A stretch of 64,000 nt of DNA from NCBI GenBank assembly GCA_046154645.1, contig JBJXDZ010000098.1, forward strand, positions 62,001 to 126,000, in the 5' to 3' direction. Position 1 is the first letter of the stretch. Each line of letters starts with the position of its first letter. Below the pieces are notes generated by a model. That model had not been told where the DNA came from and ran no database searches. It saw only the letters and a list, made by a program, of their open reading frames with translations. Below are positions 8,431 through 17,884 of this stretch, piece by piece. The stretch is from Ga0077555 sp046154645. Its GTDB lineage: Bacteria; Pseudomonadota; Alphaproteobacteria; Rhizobiales; Hyphomicrobiaceae. The translations under genes were made by a program, and so were the position numbers.

Positions 8431-9396
8431 TCAGCGCCGCGGGTCGCCCTTGGCAGATGGATCACGCTCGAACGCGGCCTTGATGCGCTCCGGACTGACG
8501 TTGATCTCGAGGCCGACCCGCTCCAGCTGGAGCAGCATCGGTGACCGGCTATCGCGCTTCTCCCAGCCGCGGTTCAAGGCCTCAGTCATCTCGGCATAGG
8601 CCATGTTGGCGATGCGCATGGGCACGCCGAGTTCGCGGCCAAGCTCCGTCGCCAGCCGCATGTCCTTGTGCGCGAGCTTCAACGCGAAGGCGGGCGGGTC
8701 GTACTTGCCGGGCAGGAACTGGTCGGCGAGGCTGTCGAACGTGCGCCCGCGTCCGCGCGCGCCACCACGCACCGCTTCCCATAGCGCAAGCGGCTCGACG
8801 CCGCCTTTGACGCCCATTGAGAAGACTTCGGCCAGCGCCGCCTGGATGCAATAACCAGCGCAGTTGTGCACCAGCTTGGCCACGGAGCCGGCACCAATAG
8901 GCCCGACGTAGCGGGCCTGATCGCCGATCGCGTCGAGGAAGGCCTTGTGCTCATCGAACACAGCTTTCTCGCCACCAATCCACAGGGCCAGCTTGCCGGA
9001 CTTGGCACCTGCAGGACCGCCGCTGACCGGCGCGTCGAGGAAATGCAATCCCTTCTCGGCGAAGGCGGCTTGGATCTTCCGCACCACGGTCGGCGAGTTG
9101 GTGGCCAGATCGAAGAACGTGGCGCCCTTCCTCATGCCGTGAATGACACCGTCGGCTCCAAGAGTAACGGCCTCGACTTCGGGCGGCCCCGGGAGCGACG
9201 CAAAGATGACGTCGCACTGGGCGGCGAGCTCTTTCGGGCTTTTGGCGAAGGTGGCGCCTTTGGCGAGATGCGGCTCAGCGGCCTTGGGGTTGAGATCGTA
9301 GACAATGAAGCCGTGGTTCGACTTCAACAGGTAAGTTTGCAGATTGGCGGCCATGCTGGCGCCCATGGTGCCAAGGCCGATGAAGCCGACTTTCAT
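8431..9396 (-). CDS. NAD(P)-dependent oxidoreductase, 3-hydroxyisobutyrate dehydrogenase family
   Basis: The 321-residue beta-hydroxyacid dehydrogenase has the N-terminal Rossmann motif GFIGLGTMGASMAANL, the substrate-binding DAPVSGGPAGAKSG segment, and the catalytic lysine in the GAGSVAKLVHN region, followed by the helical C-terminal domain. Such enzymes oxidise 3-hydroxyisobutyrate, tartronate semialdehyde or related acids. The neighbouring carboxymuconolactone decarboxylase-like gene, 30 bases upstream on the same strand, is probably cotranscribed. The exact substrate is not evident; glyoxylate or tartronate-semialdehyde reduction is possible given the glycerate kinase elsewhere in the window. 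Confidence 0.9.
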   Translation of the reverse strand: MKVGFIGLGTMGASMAANLQTYLLKSNHGFIVYDLNPKAAEPHLAKGATFAKSPKELAAQCDVIFASLPGPPEVEAVTLGADGVIHGMRKGATFFDLATNSPTVVRKIQAAFAEKGLHFLDAPVSGGPAGAKSGKLALWIGGEKAVFDEHKAFLDAIGDQARYVGPIGAGSVAKLVHNCAGYCIQAALAEVFSMGVKGGVEPLALWEAVRGGARGRGRTFDSLADQFLPGKYDPPAFALKLAHKDMRLATELGRELGVPMRIANMAYAEMTEALNRGWEKRDSRSPMLLQLERVGLEINVSPERIKAAFERDPSAKGDPRR

Positions 9397-9426
9397 TGTG
9401 CATGTCTCCTGGATGGTGCCGATCGC

Positions 9427-9753
9427 TTACGTGTTCTGCTCGAAGACCTCTTTGGCGACCAGGGCGGCTGACATGGCGCACGGCCAGCCGGAATACAGCG
9501 CCATGTGCGTGATGACCTCGCTGATCTCTTCCTTGGTGACGCCGTTGTCGAGGGCGCGCTGCGTATGGCCTTTGAGCTGCTCAGTGCGGTTCATGGCGAC
9601 GAGAGCTGCAACAGTGATCAGGCTGCGGTCACGCTTGGAGAGTTGCTTGCGCTCCCAGACATCGCCGTAGACAACCTTTTCCGTCATTTCGATCAGCTTG
9701 GGGACGACGTCACGAACTTTGTCGCGCGAGGCGTTCGAGGGAGTTTTGGCCAT
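9427..9753 (-). CDS. Carboxymuconolactone decarboxylase family protein
   Basis: The 108-residue all-helical protein matches the gamma-carboxymuconolactone decarboxylase family (LSKRDRSLITVAAL, then NGVTKEEISEVITHMALYSGWP). It lacks the CxxC redox pair of AhpD-type members, so a decarboxylase-like or unknown role is more likely than peroxidase support. It is the first gene of the four-gene minus-strand run down to 6918. Confidence 0.88.
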   Translation of the reverse strand: MAKTPSNASRDKVRDVVPKLIEMTEKVVYGDVWERKQLSKRDRSLITVAALVAMNRTEQLKGHTQRALDNGVTKEEISEVITHMALYSGWPCAMSAALVAKEVFEQNT

Positions 9754-9970
9754 GGGATGCGCCTTCTGAGGTTGGTGGTGAGTGGTGAGTGGTCACCGGC
9801 AAGGGACGGCAGTCAAGCGAATGCTAGACCCGCCCCACCCGCTGTGGCCAGTGTTCCCGTTGCAGGGGCGATATGCGATTGTTGGTTTTGCTTGGCCCTG
9901 CCGTCGCCCGCTGACGCAACCGGGCTGCGCATTCGGCACCATTGCAACGGAAAGCCACGAGGATACGCCC

Positions 9971-10486
9971 ATGATCTACGTCGTCGAGATGGACTTCCGG
10001 GATGCCCAGCGCGAGCATGATTGGCACACGTGGTATCTCGAGCATGTCGGCAAGCTTATTCGCAATGTGCCAGGATTTCGCGCTACGCAGCGGTTCCGGG
10101 CCTTGACCACCACCGCATCACCCTGGCTCGCCATGCACGAGGTGGCCGGGCCGGAGGTATTCAAGAGTGCCGAGTACGCCGCCAATGGCGGACCAGCCTC
10201 AACGGGAGAATGGAAGGACCGGCACACCAACTGGTACCGCAACCTGTTCGATGGTGTCGACGTCATCCCGGCGGTGCCACACGACGCGCACCTGCTGATG
10301 GGCGAAGGTGAGGCCAAGCTGCCGGCCGGGTTGCATGTGATCAAGCTGGCCAGTGCGGGTCTCGACAAGACGTCCGAGAAACGCTCGATCGCCATCGTGC
10401 CTGAGGGGCGTTTGACGGCCCACATGCTGGCTCTTCCCGGCGTGCGCGTTTTCAAGCCTATCACGCCCCAAATCCGGGGATCGTGA
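9971..10486 (+). CDS. Hypothetical protein, possibly a dimeric alpha/beta-barrel type
   Basis: The 171-residue protein starts at the ATG preceded by GAGG about eight bases upstream; the frame stays open to 9782 but has no comparable signal there. The opening MIYVVEMDF followed by WHTWYLEHVGKLIRNVPGF resembles small dimeric alpha/beta-barrel (ferredoxin-like) proteins that act on or bind aromatic or polyketide-like molecules, but the family is not certain. It is divergent from the carboxymuconolactone decarboxylase-like gene and convergent with putA, ending 28 bases from the putA stop. Confidence 0.7.
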   Translation: MIYVVEMDFRDAQREHDWHTWYLEHVGKLIRNVPGFRATQRFRALTTTASPWLAMHEVAGPEVFKSAEYAANGGPASTGEWKDRHTNWYRNLFDGVDVIPAVPHDAHLLMGEGEAKLPAGLHVIKLASAGLDKTSEKRSIAIVPEGRLTAHMLALPGVRVFKPITPQIRGS

Positions 10487-10513
10487 GCAGTCACCGGACT
10501 TGGCCTGAGGCTG

Positions 10514-13500
10514 TCAGGGCTTGGGCGTCGCCAGCCCCAGAAGCTGCACATTGCCGCCGGTGGCTGTCATGTCCGTGGAGCGAACGCGTTCAGTGGCGAA
10601 GCGGGCCAGATAGTTGGGCCCGCCAGCCTTGGGGCCGGTTCCGGAAAGGCCCTCGCCGCCAAATGGCTGTACGCCCACCACGGCGCCGATCTGGTTGCGA
10701 TTGACATAGAGATTACCGACGCGGGCATGCTCGGCAACATAATCGGCAACCGCAGCGATGCGGCTGTGCAGACCGAGCGTGAGGCCAAAACCCGACGCGT
10801 TGATCGAAGCAATGACCTTATCAAGATTGCCGCCGCCAAAACGCACGACGTGCAGGATCGGACCGAAAACCTCGCGCTCCAGCACATCGAAACGCTCGAT
10901 CTCGTAGGCCGCCGGTGCCACATAAGTGCCGACGCGACAGACTTCAGGCAGCCGCAGATCAGCAATCTGTCGCCCTTGTCGCTGCATGCGCACCTTATGC
11001 GCATCAAGCGCGTCTTGCGCGTTCTGATCGATGACGGGGCCGATGTCGGTGGCAAAGTCGAGCGGATCACCGACGGTCAGTTCTTCGATGGCCCCGGCAA
11101 GCATGGACGTAACCTTGTCGGCGATATCGGATTGCACGAACAGCACACGGGCAGCCGAACAGCGCTGGCCGGCTGAATCGAAGGCTGAGCGCACGGCGTC
11201 CCGCACCACCTGCTCTGGCAACGCGGAACTGTCAGCGATCATGGCATTGATACCGCCGGTTTCTGCGATGAACGGCACCAGGGCGGAGCGACGCTCGGCC
11301 AGCGCGTTCTGGATAGCCCAGGCGGTGGCGTTGGAACCGGTGAAGGCGATGCCGGCGATGCGCTTGTCGCGAACGAGAGCGCCACCGACGGCCCCGCCAC
11401 CGGGTAGCAGATGCAGCACAGAACCAGGCACGCCGGCCGCATGCAGCAACTCCACGGCGAGGAAGGCAGTTACAGGCGTCTGCGGTGCCGGCTTGGCCAA
11501 AACGGTGTTTCCAGCCGCCAGCGCTGCAGCGACCTGTCCGGTGAAGATGGCCAGCGGAAAATTCCACGGCGCGATACAGGCAAACGGGCCGCGGCCGCGC
11601 AATTCCAAGCTATTGCGCTCACCGGTGGGACCGGGAAGGGTCACAGCACCCGAGAACAAGCGGCGCGCTTCGACGGCGTAATACCGCAGGAAATCGACGG
11701 CTTCCCGCAGATCGCTTTGCGCCGCTTCCAGCGTCTTTCCAGCCTCGCGCACGATGACGGCGATGAGGCGCGCACGATTGCGCTCGAACAGTTCGGCAGC
11801 CTTGTCGAGAATGACAGCACGTGCTGGTCCACCACGGCGATCCCAGGCATGCTGGGCGGCAAGCGCACTGGCGATGGCCGCGTCCATGTCAGCGGGGCTG
11901 GCCTCCAGCACGGTACCCACGCGCTCGCGACGATCATGGGGGCAGGCGACCAGGGCGGCGCCTTCCAGCCCATTGCTGGCCTTGCCGTTGACGATCGGGC
12001 CAACGGCAAATGACGGCGCCAGCTCCACAGCCATCTCAGCGAGCAACGGCTCTCGGACGGCAGCCTCAGTCAGTGCCAGGCCCACGCTGTTGCGGCGCTC
12101 TGAACCGAAGATGTCGGCGGGCTTTGGCAGCGTCGAAAGCACCGGTTTCTGTCGCGATTGCCAACGTGCCTCGGCCACCTCGACGGGATCGCGGACGATA
12201 TCCTCGATGGGGGCCTGATCATCGGCAAGGCGATTGACGAAGCTTGTGTTGGCGCCATTCTCCAGCAGCCGACGCACGAGATAGGCGAGCAGGTCCTCAT
12301 GGCCACCGACAGGCGCATAGATTCGGCATGGGCGATGCAGCTGTCCTTTGCCGACGATCTCCTCATAGAGCGCTTCGCCCATGCCGTGTAGGCGCTGGAA
12401 CTCGAAAGGCTGTGCGGCTCCAGCGACGACGGCCGTGGCGACGGTGTGCGCGTTGTGAGTGGCGAACTGTGGGAAGAAGGCGCGCGGATCAGACAGCAGA
12501 AAGCGCATGCAGGCAAGATAGGACACGTCGGTGTGCAGCTTCTCAGTGAACACAGGGTAATCAGCGAGGCCACGTTCCTGCGCCCATTTGATCTCGCTGT
12601 CCCAGTAGGCGCCCTTCACGAGGCGAAGCGGAATGCGTTTGCCGGCGCGATCCGACAACCGCTTCAGCCAACGCAGCACCGGCACGGCGCGCCGGCCATA
12701 GGCTTGCACTGCGAGGCCAAGGCCGCCCCAGCCTTCAAGCGCCTGATCCAGGAAACACTGTTCGAAAGCGCCAAGCGTGATGTCGAGGCGATCCTGCTCT
12801 TCGGCATCGATGGTCAGGGTCAGACCACGGGCGCGGGCGAGACGAGCCAGCTCGAGCAGACGCGGCGCCAGCTCGGTGGCCAGGCGCAGCTCCTTGCCGG
12901 CCTCGAATCGGGGGTGAATGGCGGAGAGCTTCACCGACAGGCCAGGCCGCTCGACGAGAGCGTCGCCGTGCACGGCGGTCAAGGGACCTGCAGCTTTGCC
13001 GACAGCCTCGATGGCGGCCATATAGCGAGCAAAGTAGCTCTGCGCGTCCTTCGCTGTACGCGCACCTTCGCCCAGCATATCGTAGGAAAAGCGATAGCCG
13101 CGCTTTTCAAAGCTGCGGGCGCGGCCAATGGCGTCCTCGATGGTGCGGCCAAGTACGAATTGATCGCCCATGATCCGCATGGACTGCCGCAACGCCTGCC
13201 TGATGACCGGTTCCCCGGAGCGGGCGACGAGGCGCTGCAACACACCGAGCGGCCCGCTGGTCGCGTTGCGGCCGAGCTTGACGATGCGACCCGTGAGAAG
13301 AAGGCCCCAGGTCGACGCATTGACCATGACGCTGTCGGAGGCGCCGAGATGGCTTTCCCATTTGCCGTCGCCAACCTTTTCGGCAATCAGCGCGTCGGCG
13401 GTTTCGGTGTCGGGAATGCGCAGCAAGGCTTCGGCAAGGCACATCAGGATGATGCCTTCCTCCGAGGAGAGGCCGTATTCATGCATGAAGGCGTCGAGGC

Positions 13501-13720
13501 CGCCGTGCCGGCCCTGCTCGGTGCGGACAGCGGTGACGAGGCGTGTGGCCAGCTCGGCAATGTTGCGGCGCTCGTCGCCGGTATAGACGGCGCGCTCGAT
13601 CAGGCCGCCGACGAGGCGCTGCTCATCGGCCAGATGATAGCTGGCGATCTCATCGCGCAGGCTTTTGTCGCGGCTGATGGCGCCGGCGGCACGGGGGGCA
13701 GACTTCGGCACGGCCGACAT
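10514..13720 (-). CDS. putA: Bifunctional proline dehydrogenase / L-glutamate-gamma-semialdehyde dehydrogenase PutA
   Basis: The 1068-residue enzyme oxidises proline to glutamate in two steps. The FAD-dependent proline dehydrogenase half shows LRLVKGAYWDSEIKWAQ, FATHNAHTVA and FQRLHGMGEALYE. The NAD-dependent aldehyde dehydrogenase half shows IAPWNFPLAIFTGQ, the FTGSNAT motif, ETGGINAMI and the catalytic cysteine in SAGQRCSA. There is no N-terminal ribbon-helix-helix domain, so this is a non-regulatory PutA typical of alphaproteobacteria. The C terminus continues past the catalytic domain for only a short stretch. No putP or PutR-like regulator is adjacent. Confidence 0.97.
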   Translation of the reverse strand: MSAVPKSAPRAAGAISRDKSLRDEIASYHLADEQRLVGGLIERAVYTGDERRNIAELATRLVTAVRTEQGRHGGLDAFMHEYGLSSEEGIILMCLAEALLRIPDTETADALIAEKVGDGKWESHLGASDSVMVNASTWGLLLTGRIVKLGRNATSGPLGVLQRLVARSGEPVIRQALRQSMRIMGDQFVLGRTIEDAIGRARSFEKRGYRFSYDMLGEGARTAKDAQSYFARYMAAIEAVGKAAGPLTAVHGDALVERPGLSVKLSAIHPRFEAGKELRLATELAPRLLELARLARARGLTLTIDAEEQDRLDITLGAFEQCFLDQALEGWGGLGLAVQAYGRRAVPVLRWLKRLSDRAGKRIPLRLVKGAYWDSEIKWAQERGLADYPVFTEKLHTDVSYLACMRFLLSDPRAFFPQFATHNAHTVATAVVAGAAQPFEFQRLHGMGEALYEEIVGKGQLHRPCRIYAPVGGHEDLLAYLVRRLLENGANTSFVNRLADDQAPIEDIVRDPVEVAEARWQSRQKPVLSTLPKPADIFGSERRNSVGLALTEAAVREPLLAEMAVELAPSFAVGPIVNGKASNGLEGAALVACPHDRRERVGTVLEASPADMDAAIASALAAQHAWDRRGGPARAVILDKAAELFERNRARLIAVIVREAGKTLEAAQSDLREAVDFLRYYAVEARRLFSGAVTLPGPTGERNSLELRGRGPFACIAPWNFPLAIFTGQVAAALAAGNTVLAKPAPQTPVTAFLAVELLHAAGVPGSVLHLLPGGGAVGGALVRDKRIAGIAFTGSNATAWAIQNALAERRSALVPFIAETGGINAMIADSSALPEQVVRDAVRSAFDSAGQRCSAARVLFVQSDIADKVTSMLAGAIEELTVGDPLDFATDIGPVIDQNAQDALDAHKVRMQRQGRQIADLRLPEVCRVGTYVAPAAYEIERFDVLEREVFGPILHVVRFGGGNLDKVIASINASGFGLTLGLHSRIAAVADYVAEHARVGNLYVNRNQIGAVVGVQPFGGEGLSGTGPKAGGPNYLARFATERVRSTDMTATGGNVQLLGLATPKP

Positions 13721-13818
13721 GTCTCAAGATCTCCGTAGGGACGAGCGTCGACTCAGGCAATGGCCAAGTGAGACTCATAGCAGAAATCGGCCCTCGGGTC
13801 GCGCAGTACCATGGCTGT

Positions 13819-14121
13819 TCATTCTTTGGGCAAGTGGCCAAGGTCCGTAATCCGTGCCGAATAAATGACGCGGGCAATTTCAACGAGTTGTCGGGCGGCA
13901 TTAACGCGATAAAACACCGTATAGGGATAGCGAACGATCGGCAGGCGGCGCACATTGGGCTCATCGGTGGCGGCCGACGCATATGGAAAATCAGCGAGAC
14001 GCTCACAGTGGCGCCGAATCATGTCTTCGACTCGCTGCGCTGAGGCGGGGCTGTGGCTCGCAATACTGTCGTAGATGTTGGCGATATCCGTCCGCGCTTG
14101 CTCGGCGTAGACAACCTTCAT
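13819..14121 (-). CDS. RelE/ParE-type toxin of a type II toxin-antitoxin pair
   Basis: The 100-residue protein has the ParE pattern: YAEQARTDIANIYDSIA near the N terminus, RHCERLADFPYA, then RRLPIVRYPYTVFYRV and a C-terminal IYSARI/DLGHLP segment. ParE toxins poison DNA gyrase and RelE toxins cleave mRNA; which applies here cannot be told by eye, though the IYDSIA and PYTVFYRV segments favour ParE. Its start overlaps the stop of the upstream antitoxin gene by four bases (ATGA). Confidence 0.88.
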   Translation of the reverse strand: MKVVYAEQARTDIANIYDSIASHSPASAQRVEDMIRRHCERLADFPYASAATDEPNVRRLPIVRYPYTVFYRVNAARQLVEIARVIYSARITDLGHLPKE

Positions 14122-14360
14122 CCCTTGTCCGCTGACGACCGGTTTCTATTCCAGAACGCGGCCATGTCTTCATCCGAGACAACGCGGCCCGCATCGAGAT
14201 CCGCAAGGCCTTCAAACACCAGACTGCGCTCGTCTTCGCTAAGCCGATAGACGTTGTCGATCCCGGCGACAATTTGCTCAAGAACATTTGCCGCGTAGGC
14301 TTGCCGATCAACCGGCAGCGCTTTCACCTTTTCGATGGCATCAGCGAGAACTTTGATCAT
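14118..14360 (-). CDS. Antitoxin partner of the ParE-type toxin
   Basis: The 80-residue acidic protein begins MIKVLADAIEKVKALP and ends in a disordered-looking DEDMAAFWNRN stretch, typical of antitoxins whose C-terminal tail wraps the toxin. It precedes the toxin with an ATGA overlap, the usual order. The start at 14358-14360 is chosen because coding character begins there; the open frame extends upstream into the cobW gene without credible content. Direct ATGATC repeats at the start may be part of an autoregulatory operator. Confidence 0.78.
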   Translation of the reverse strand: MIKVLADAIEKVKALPVDRQAYAANVLEQIVAGIDNVYRLSEDERSLVFEGLADLDAGRVVSDEDMAAFWNRNRSSADKG

Positions 14361-14430
14361 GCGATCATCGTAGCATGAGGTGCCCATACCCGCCAAGTTG
14401 AGCGCTGAACTGATACCGCCAGTTTGTGGC

Positions 14431-15582
14431 TCACACCGGCAAGCCGACGAAGGGTTTGAAGTGGCGGCGGACGGTGGCCTCGGGCAGTTCCTTGGTGATG
14501 AAAACCAGCCGCGAGCGCTGATCGGCACTCGGCCACGCGGCCAGAGTGTCGGGCGGGTAGAAGATGTGCTGGACACCATGCACGACAAACGGCCGCGGCT
14601 GATCCTTGACGTTCAGTATGCCTTTCACACGCAGCAGCTTGGGGCCGTACAACTGGGCCAGCAGGGTCAAGGCATTGGACATCTCAGGGCCTTCAACCGG
14701 CGTGTCGAAGGTCAGGCAGAATGAGCTGATACCGTGCAGATGGCCGTGATGGTGGTCGGCGTGATCGCAGGCGGGGTCGGCGCAAGCGTCCCCCTGGGTG
14801 TGGGTGTGGCCGTGGTAATCGTGCCCGTGGTCATGGCCACAATCCGGCGCGCAGTCAGGGCCGTGCTTGTGGGCGTGCGTCGCAGGTGCGGTCGCGAAGC
14901 TTTCGGCGGCGAGCCACTGGGTGGGATCAGCGCCGGTGATGGCCGGCTCGTGGGCGCCAAGGCCGATCAATTCCGACGGCGACACGTCACCTTTCACGGC
15001 GCGCATGATCTTGGCCGAGCGATTGAGCGCCCGCAGCCGGCCTTCCAGGCGGCGCACGTTAGCTTCCTGCGCGATGTCGGATTTCGTCACGATGATACGG
15101 TCGGCGATGGCGATCTGCTTGGCCGGCTCGAACTGCTCGTCGAGCTGGGCCAACCCATGCTGGCCATCGACCGTGGTGACGACGGCATCGAGCTGATAGA
15201 TGCGGTAGACACGTTCTTCAGTCATCAAGGTGTGCACGATCGGCGTGGGATCGGCGAGGCCCGTGGTCTCGAGCACGACGCGCTTCATGGGGGGAATGTC
15301 GCCCCACAGCGCCTTGGTGTGCATCTTGACCAGCGCCTCGACGAGATCGCCACGCACCGCACAGCACACGCAGCCCGACGGCAGCAGCACGGCATCGTCG
15401 TCGACCTTTTCCATCAGCGCGTCATCAATGCCGACCTCGCCGAACTCGTTGATGATGACCGCGGTACCGGCCATGGCGGGATCGTTGATCAAGCGCTTCA
15501 GCAGCGTTGTCTTGCCGGAGCCGAGGAACCCCGTCAGCACAGTCAGCGGTATCGTGGTCGACGCGTTGGCGTTGGCGGACAT
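14431..15582 (-). CDS. CobW/COG0523-family GTP-binding metallochaperone
   Basis: The 383-residue G3E GTPase has Walker A GFLGSGKTT at about residues 18-26, the metal-binding CxCC motif (GCVCC at 70-74), the ETTGLADP segment and VTKSDIA as the guanine-specificity motif. A His/Cys/Asp-rich loop near residues 230-285 (many HxH pairs) separates it from the C-terminal CobW domain. COG0523 proteins deliver zinc or other metals to client enzymes. No cobalamin genes are nearby, so a zinc-type chaperone is more likely than CobW proper. It follows the VOC gene by 33 bases on the same strand. No Zur box was identified. Confidence 0.92.
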   Translation of the reverse strand: MSANANASTTIPLTVLTGFLGSGKTTLLKRLINDPAMAGTAVIINEFGEVGIDDALMEKVDDDAVLLPSGCVCCAVRGDLVEALVKMHTKALWGDIPPMKRVVLETTGLADPTPIVHTLMTEERVYRIYQLDAVVTTVDGQHGLAQLDEQFEPAKQIAIADRIIVTKSDIAQEANVRRLEGRLRALNRSAKIMRAVKGDVSPSELIGLGAHEPAITGADPTQWLAAESFATAPATHAHKHGPDCAPDCGHDHGHDYHGHTHTQGDACADPACDHADHHHGHLHGISSFCLTFDTPVEGPEMSNALTLLAQLYGPKLLRVKGILNVKDQPRPFVVHGVQHIFYPPDTLAAWPSADQRSRLVFITKELPEATVRRHFKPFVGLPV

Positions 15583-15615
15583 GAGCGAGATTCCTCGGCA
15601 AAAGGGCGATCAGGT

Positions 15616-16023
15616 TCAGCTCTTGACTTCATGCACCTCGATGATGTTGCCATCGGGATCATAGAAGAAGATCTGCTGCCAGCCCTTCATGGCCCAGGCG
15701 CCAAAGTCGGAATAAGAGATGCCCTTGGATTCGAGGCGCTTCTTGAAGGCCGCGATGTCGTCGGTACGGAAGGCGATGTGGCCGCGCTCCAAGGGATTGA
15801 CCACCTGCTTGGTCTTGAAGCCGATCTCGAGATCGCGTTCGGCCAGATGGAATTGCGTGACCCCGTCGGTGACGAAAGCCACCTTACCGGAATAGCCCTG
15901 CGAATTGTCGCGATTGCCTTCCAGGCCCGGCTCGGTCTGCATGTCCATGACGTCCTTATAGAACGCGTTCAACGCTGGCACGTTGTTGGAGCAGAGATTG
16001 AGGTGGTGCAGCTTGAGCTTCAT
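15616..16023 (-). CDS. VOC (glyoxalase/bleomycin-resistance) family protein
   Basis: The 135-residue single-domain protein shows two beta-alpha-beta-beta-beta halves: HHLNLCSNNVPALNAFYKDV at the N terminus and GHIAFRTDD to FFYDPDGNIIEV at the C terminus. His and Glu at the expected positions support a metal-dependent lyase, isomerase or dioxygenase. The start at 16021-16023 has GGAGA seven bases upstream. It lies upstream of and in line with the COG0523 gene, possibly in one transcript. Its substrate is unknown. Confidence 0.88.
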   Translation of the reverse strand: MKLKLHHLNLCSNNVPALNAFYKDVMDMQTEPGLEGNRDNSQGYSGKVAFVTDGVTQFHLAERDLEIGFKTKQVVNPLERGHIAFRTDDIAAFKKRLESKGISYSDFGAWAMKGWQQIFFYDPDGNIIEVHEVKS

Positions 16024-16136
16024 GAGTTGGTCTCCGATGTGGCTGGATGTGGCGACGTGTTTAGCGCAGGACCGCGCGCGACCCAAGCGGAACCGCGAGT
16101 GGGGCGAGGCATCGTGTATGGAACGGGCTGCCGCAA

Positions 16137-17774
16137 TCACTCCTTGAGCTTGAAGTCGGAGAAGCGGCCCCGGAGGTCTTTTTTTGACACCTTGCCGGTC
16201 GCGGTCAGCGGTAATTGCTCGACAAACACGACATCGTCGGGGAGTTGCCACTTGGCTAGCTTGGTCGCGAGGTGGGCGAGGATCTGCTCCTTGGTCGGCT
16301 CGGCGCCCTTGGCCTTGACGACGATCAGCAGCGGCCGTTCGGTCCATTTCGCGTGCGGCACGGCGATGACTGCGGCATTGGCCACGCCGGGGCAGCCCAT
16401 GGCCACATTCTCGACGTCGATGGAGCTGATCCATTCGCCGCCGGATTTGACCAGGTCCTTGGTGCGATCGACGAGGGTCAGGAAGCCATCGTCGGTGATG
16501 CGCGCCACATCGCCGGTGGCGAACCAGCCATCTCCATCGAAACCGGCCTTGGATGCCGCGGGGTTGTTGAAATAGGCCGAAATCACGGTTGGTCCGCGCA
16601 CATGCAGCTCGCCTTGCGCAGCGCCATCATGCGGCAATGTGGTGCCCGCTTCATCGACGATCTTGAAGTCGACGCCATAGAAGCGGCGGCCCTGATGCGC
16701 CTTGAGCTTGATGCGCTCGTCGAGGGGCAACGCCTGCTCAGCCGGAGTGAGCCGCGTGAAAGCGCCGACGGGGCTCATCTCGGTCATGCCCCAGCCGTGC
16801 ACGACGTTGACGCCATACAGACGTTCAAATGCCTCAATCATGGGCCCGGGCGCCGCCGAGCCACCGATGATGACTTCACTCATGCCCTGGGGCTTGCGGC
16901 CACGCTTCCTCATTTCTTCGAGCAGGCCCAGCCAAACGGTCGGCACGCCCCAGGCGGAGTAAACATTTTCGGCGTCCATCAGGTCGAACAGGCTGGCGCC
17001 ATCCAGGCGCGGGCCCGGCATGACCAGCGGCGTGCCTGACAGCATGGTCGCATAGGGCAGGCCCCAGGCGTTGACGTGGAACAGCGGCACCACGGGCAGC
17101 ATCGGCTTGTCCGGCGCGAAGGGCGTCGGCAGCGAGGCGATCTCGAACAACGCATGCAGGACCGTCGAGCGGTGCGAAAACAGCGCCCCTTTGGGCTCGC
17201 CGGTCGTGCCCGACGTGTAGCAAAGAGAACTCGCGGCGTTTTCATCGAGGTCCGGCCACACGATGCGATCGGCGCCTTGGGCAAGCAGCTCCTCATAGCA
17301 AAGCAAGCCGTCGAGCGATGTCGCAACTGGCATATGCGCGCGGTCGGTCATGAGGACATAGCTGCGGATCGGCTTCCAGGCCGGCCGCAGCTTTTCCACC
17401 AGCGGCAAGAAGGTCGCGTCGAAAAACAGCATCTGGTCGTCAGCGTGATTGACGATGTAGGCCATCTGCTCGGGGAACAGCCTGGGATTGATGGTGTGGC
17501 AGACGGCGCCAATGCCGGAAATGGCATAGTACAGCTCGACGTGGCGCGTTGTGTTCCAGGCTAGAGTGGCGATGCGGTCACCCGGCTTGACGCCGAGTTG
17601 CAGCAGCCTGTTGGCGAGACGGGCCACGCGTCGGACAGTCTCGCGCACGGTTGTCCGCTGCACGCCGCCTTCCACACTGGCGCTGATCAACGGTGCCGCC
17701 CCGTGCACCTCGGCGGCATAATCGATCAAACTGGAGACCAGCAGCGGCCGGTCCATCATCAGGCCCTTGAGCAT
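16137..17774 (-). CDS. AMP-dependent acyl-CoA synthetase (long- or medium-chain fatty acid--CoA ligase)
   Basis: The 545-residue enzyme activates a carboxylic acid to its CoA thioester through an acyl-AMP. It carries the P-loop YTSGTTGEPKG, the HGWGMTEMSP motif, the ATGDVARI/DRTKDLVKSGGEW hinge region, and the catalytic lysine in LTATGKVSKKDLR. The start at 17774 has a perfect AGGAGG eight bases away; the frame extends further upstream without support. It is divergent from the hydratase/dehydrogenase fusion at 17885, and together with the acyl-CoA dehydrogenase at 19997 forms a compact acyl-CoA oxidation module. Confidence 0.93.
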   Translation of the reverse strand: MLKGLMMDRPLLVSSLIDYAAEVHGAAPLISASVEGGVQRTTVRETVRRVARLANRLLQLGVKPGDRIATLAWNTTRHVELYYAISGIGAVCHTINPRLFPEQMAYIVNHADDQMLFFDATFLPLVEKLRPAWKPIRSYVLMTDRAHMPVATSLDGLLCYEELLAQGADRIVWPDLDENAASSLCYTSGTTGEPKGALFSHRSTVLHALFEIASLPTPFAPDKPMLPVVPLFHVNAWGLPYATMLSGTPLVMPGPRLDGASLFDLMDAENVYSAWGVPTVWLGLLEEMRKRGRKPQGMSEVIIGGSAAPGPMIEAFERLYGVNVVHGWGMTEMSPVGAFTRLTPAEQALPLDERIKLKAHQGRRFYGVDFKIVDEAGTTLPHDGAAQGELHVRGPTVISAYFNNPAASKAGFDGDGWFATGDVARITDDGFLTLVDRTKDLVKSGGEWISSIDVENVAMGCPGVANAAVIAVPHAKWTERPLLIVVKAKGAEPTKEQILAHLATKLAKWQLPDDVVFVEQLPLTATGKVSKKDLRGRFSDFKLKE

Positions 17775-17884
17775 CGGGGCATCCTCCTGGATAGTGCGCG
17801 ACAGTAGACGCGGGCAGGGCGATCCGCCAAGCGTCACGAAACACATTGCGCCGAGAATTGCCGAACCATCAGGAGGACCACAGC

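Noticed and set aside
12446..13738. 430-residue open frame antisense to putA
   Set aside because: Shadow of putA; no motifs and an amino-acid composition typical of antisense translation.
15200..15610. Possible cobalamin riboswitch near the CobW-family gene
   Set aside because: Upstream sequence is only 33 bases to the VOC gene and contains no B12-box; the gene is a COG0523 metallochaperone, not a cobalamin pathway gene.
14734..16575. 613-residue open frame antisense to the cobW, VOC and ligase genes
   Set aside because: Crosses three genuine genes on the opposite strand and shows no domain of its own.
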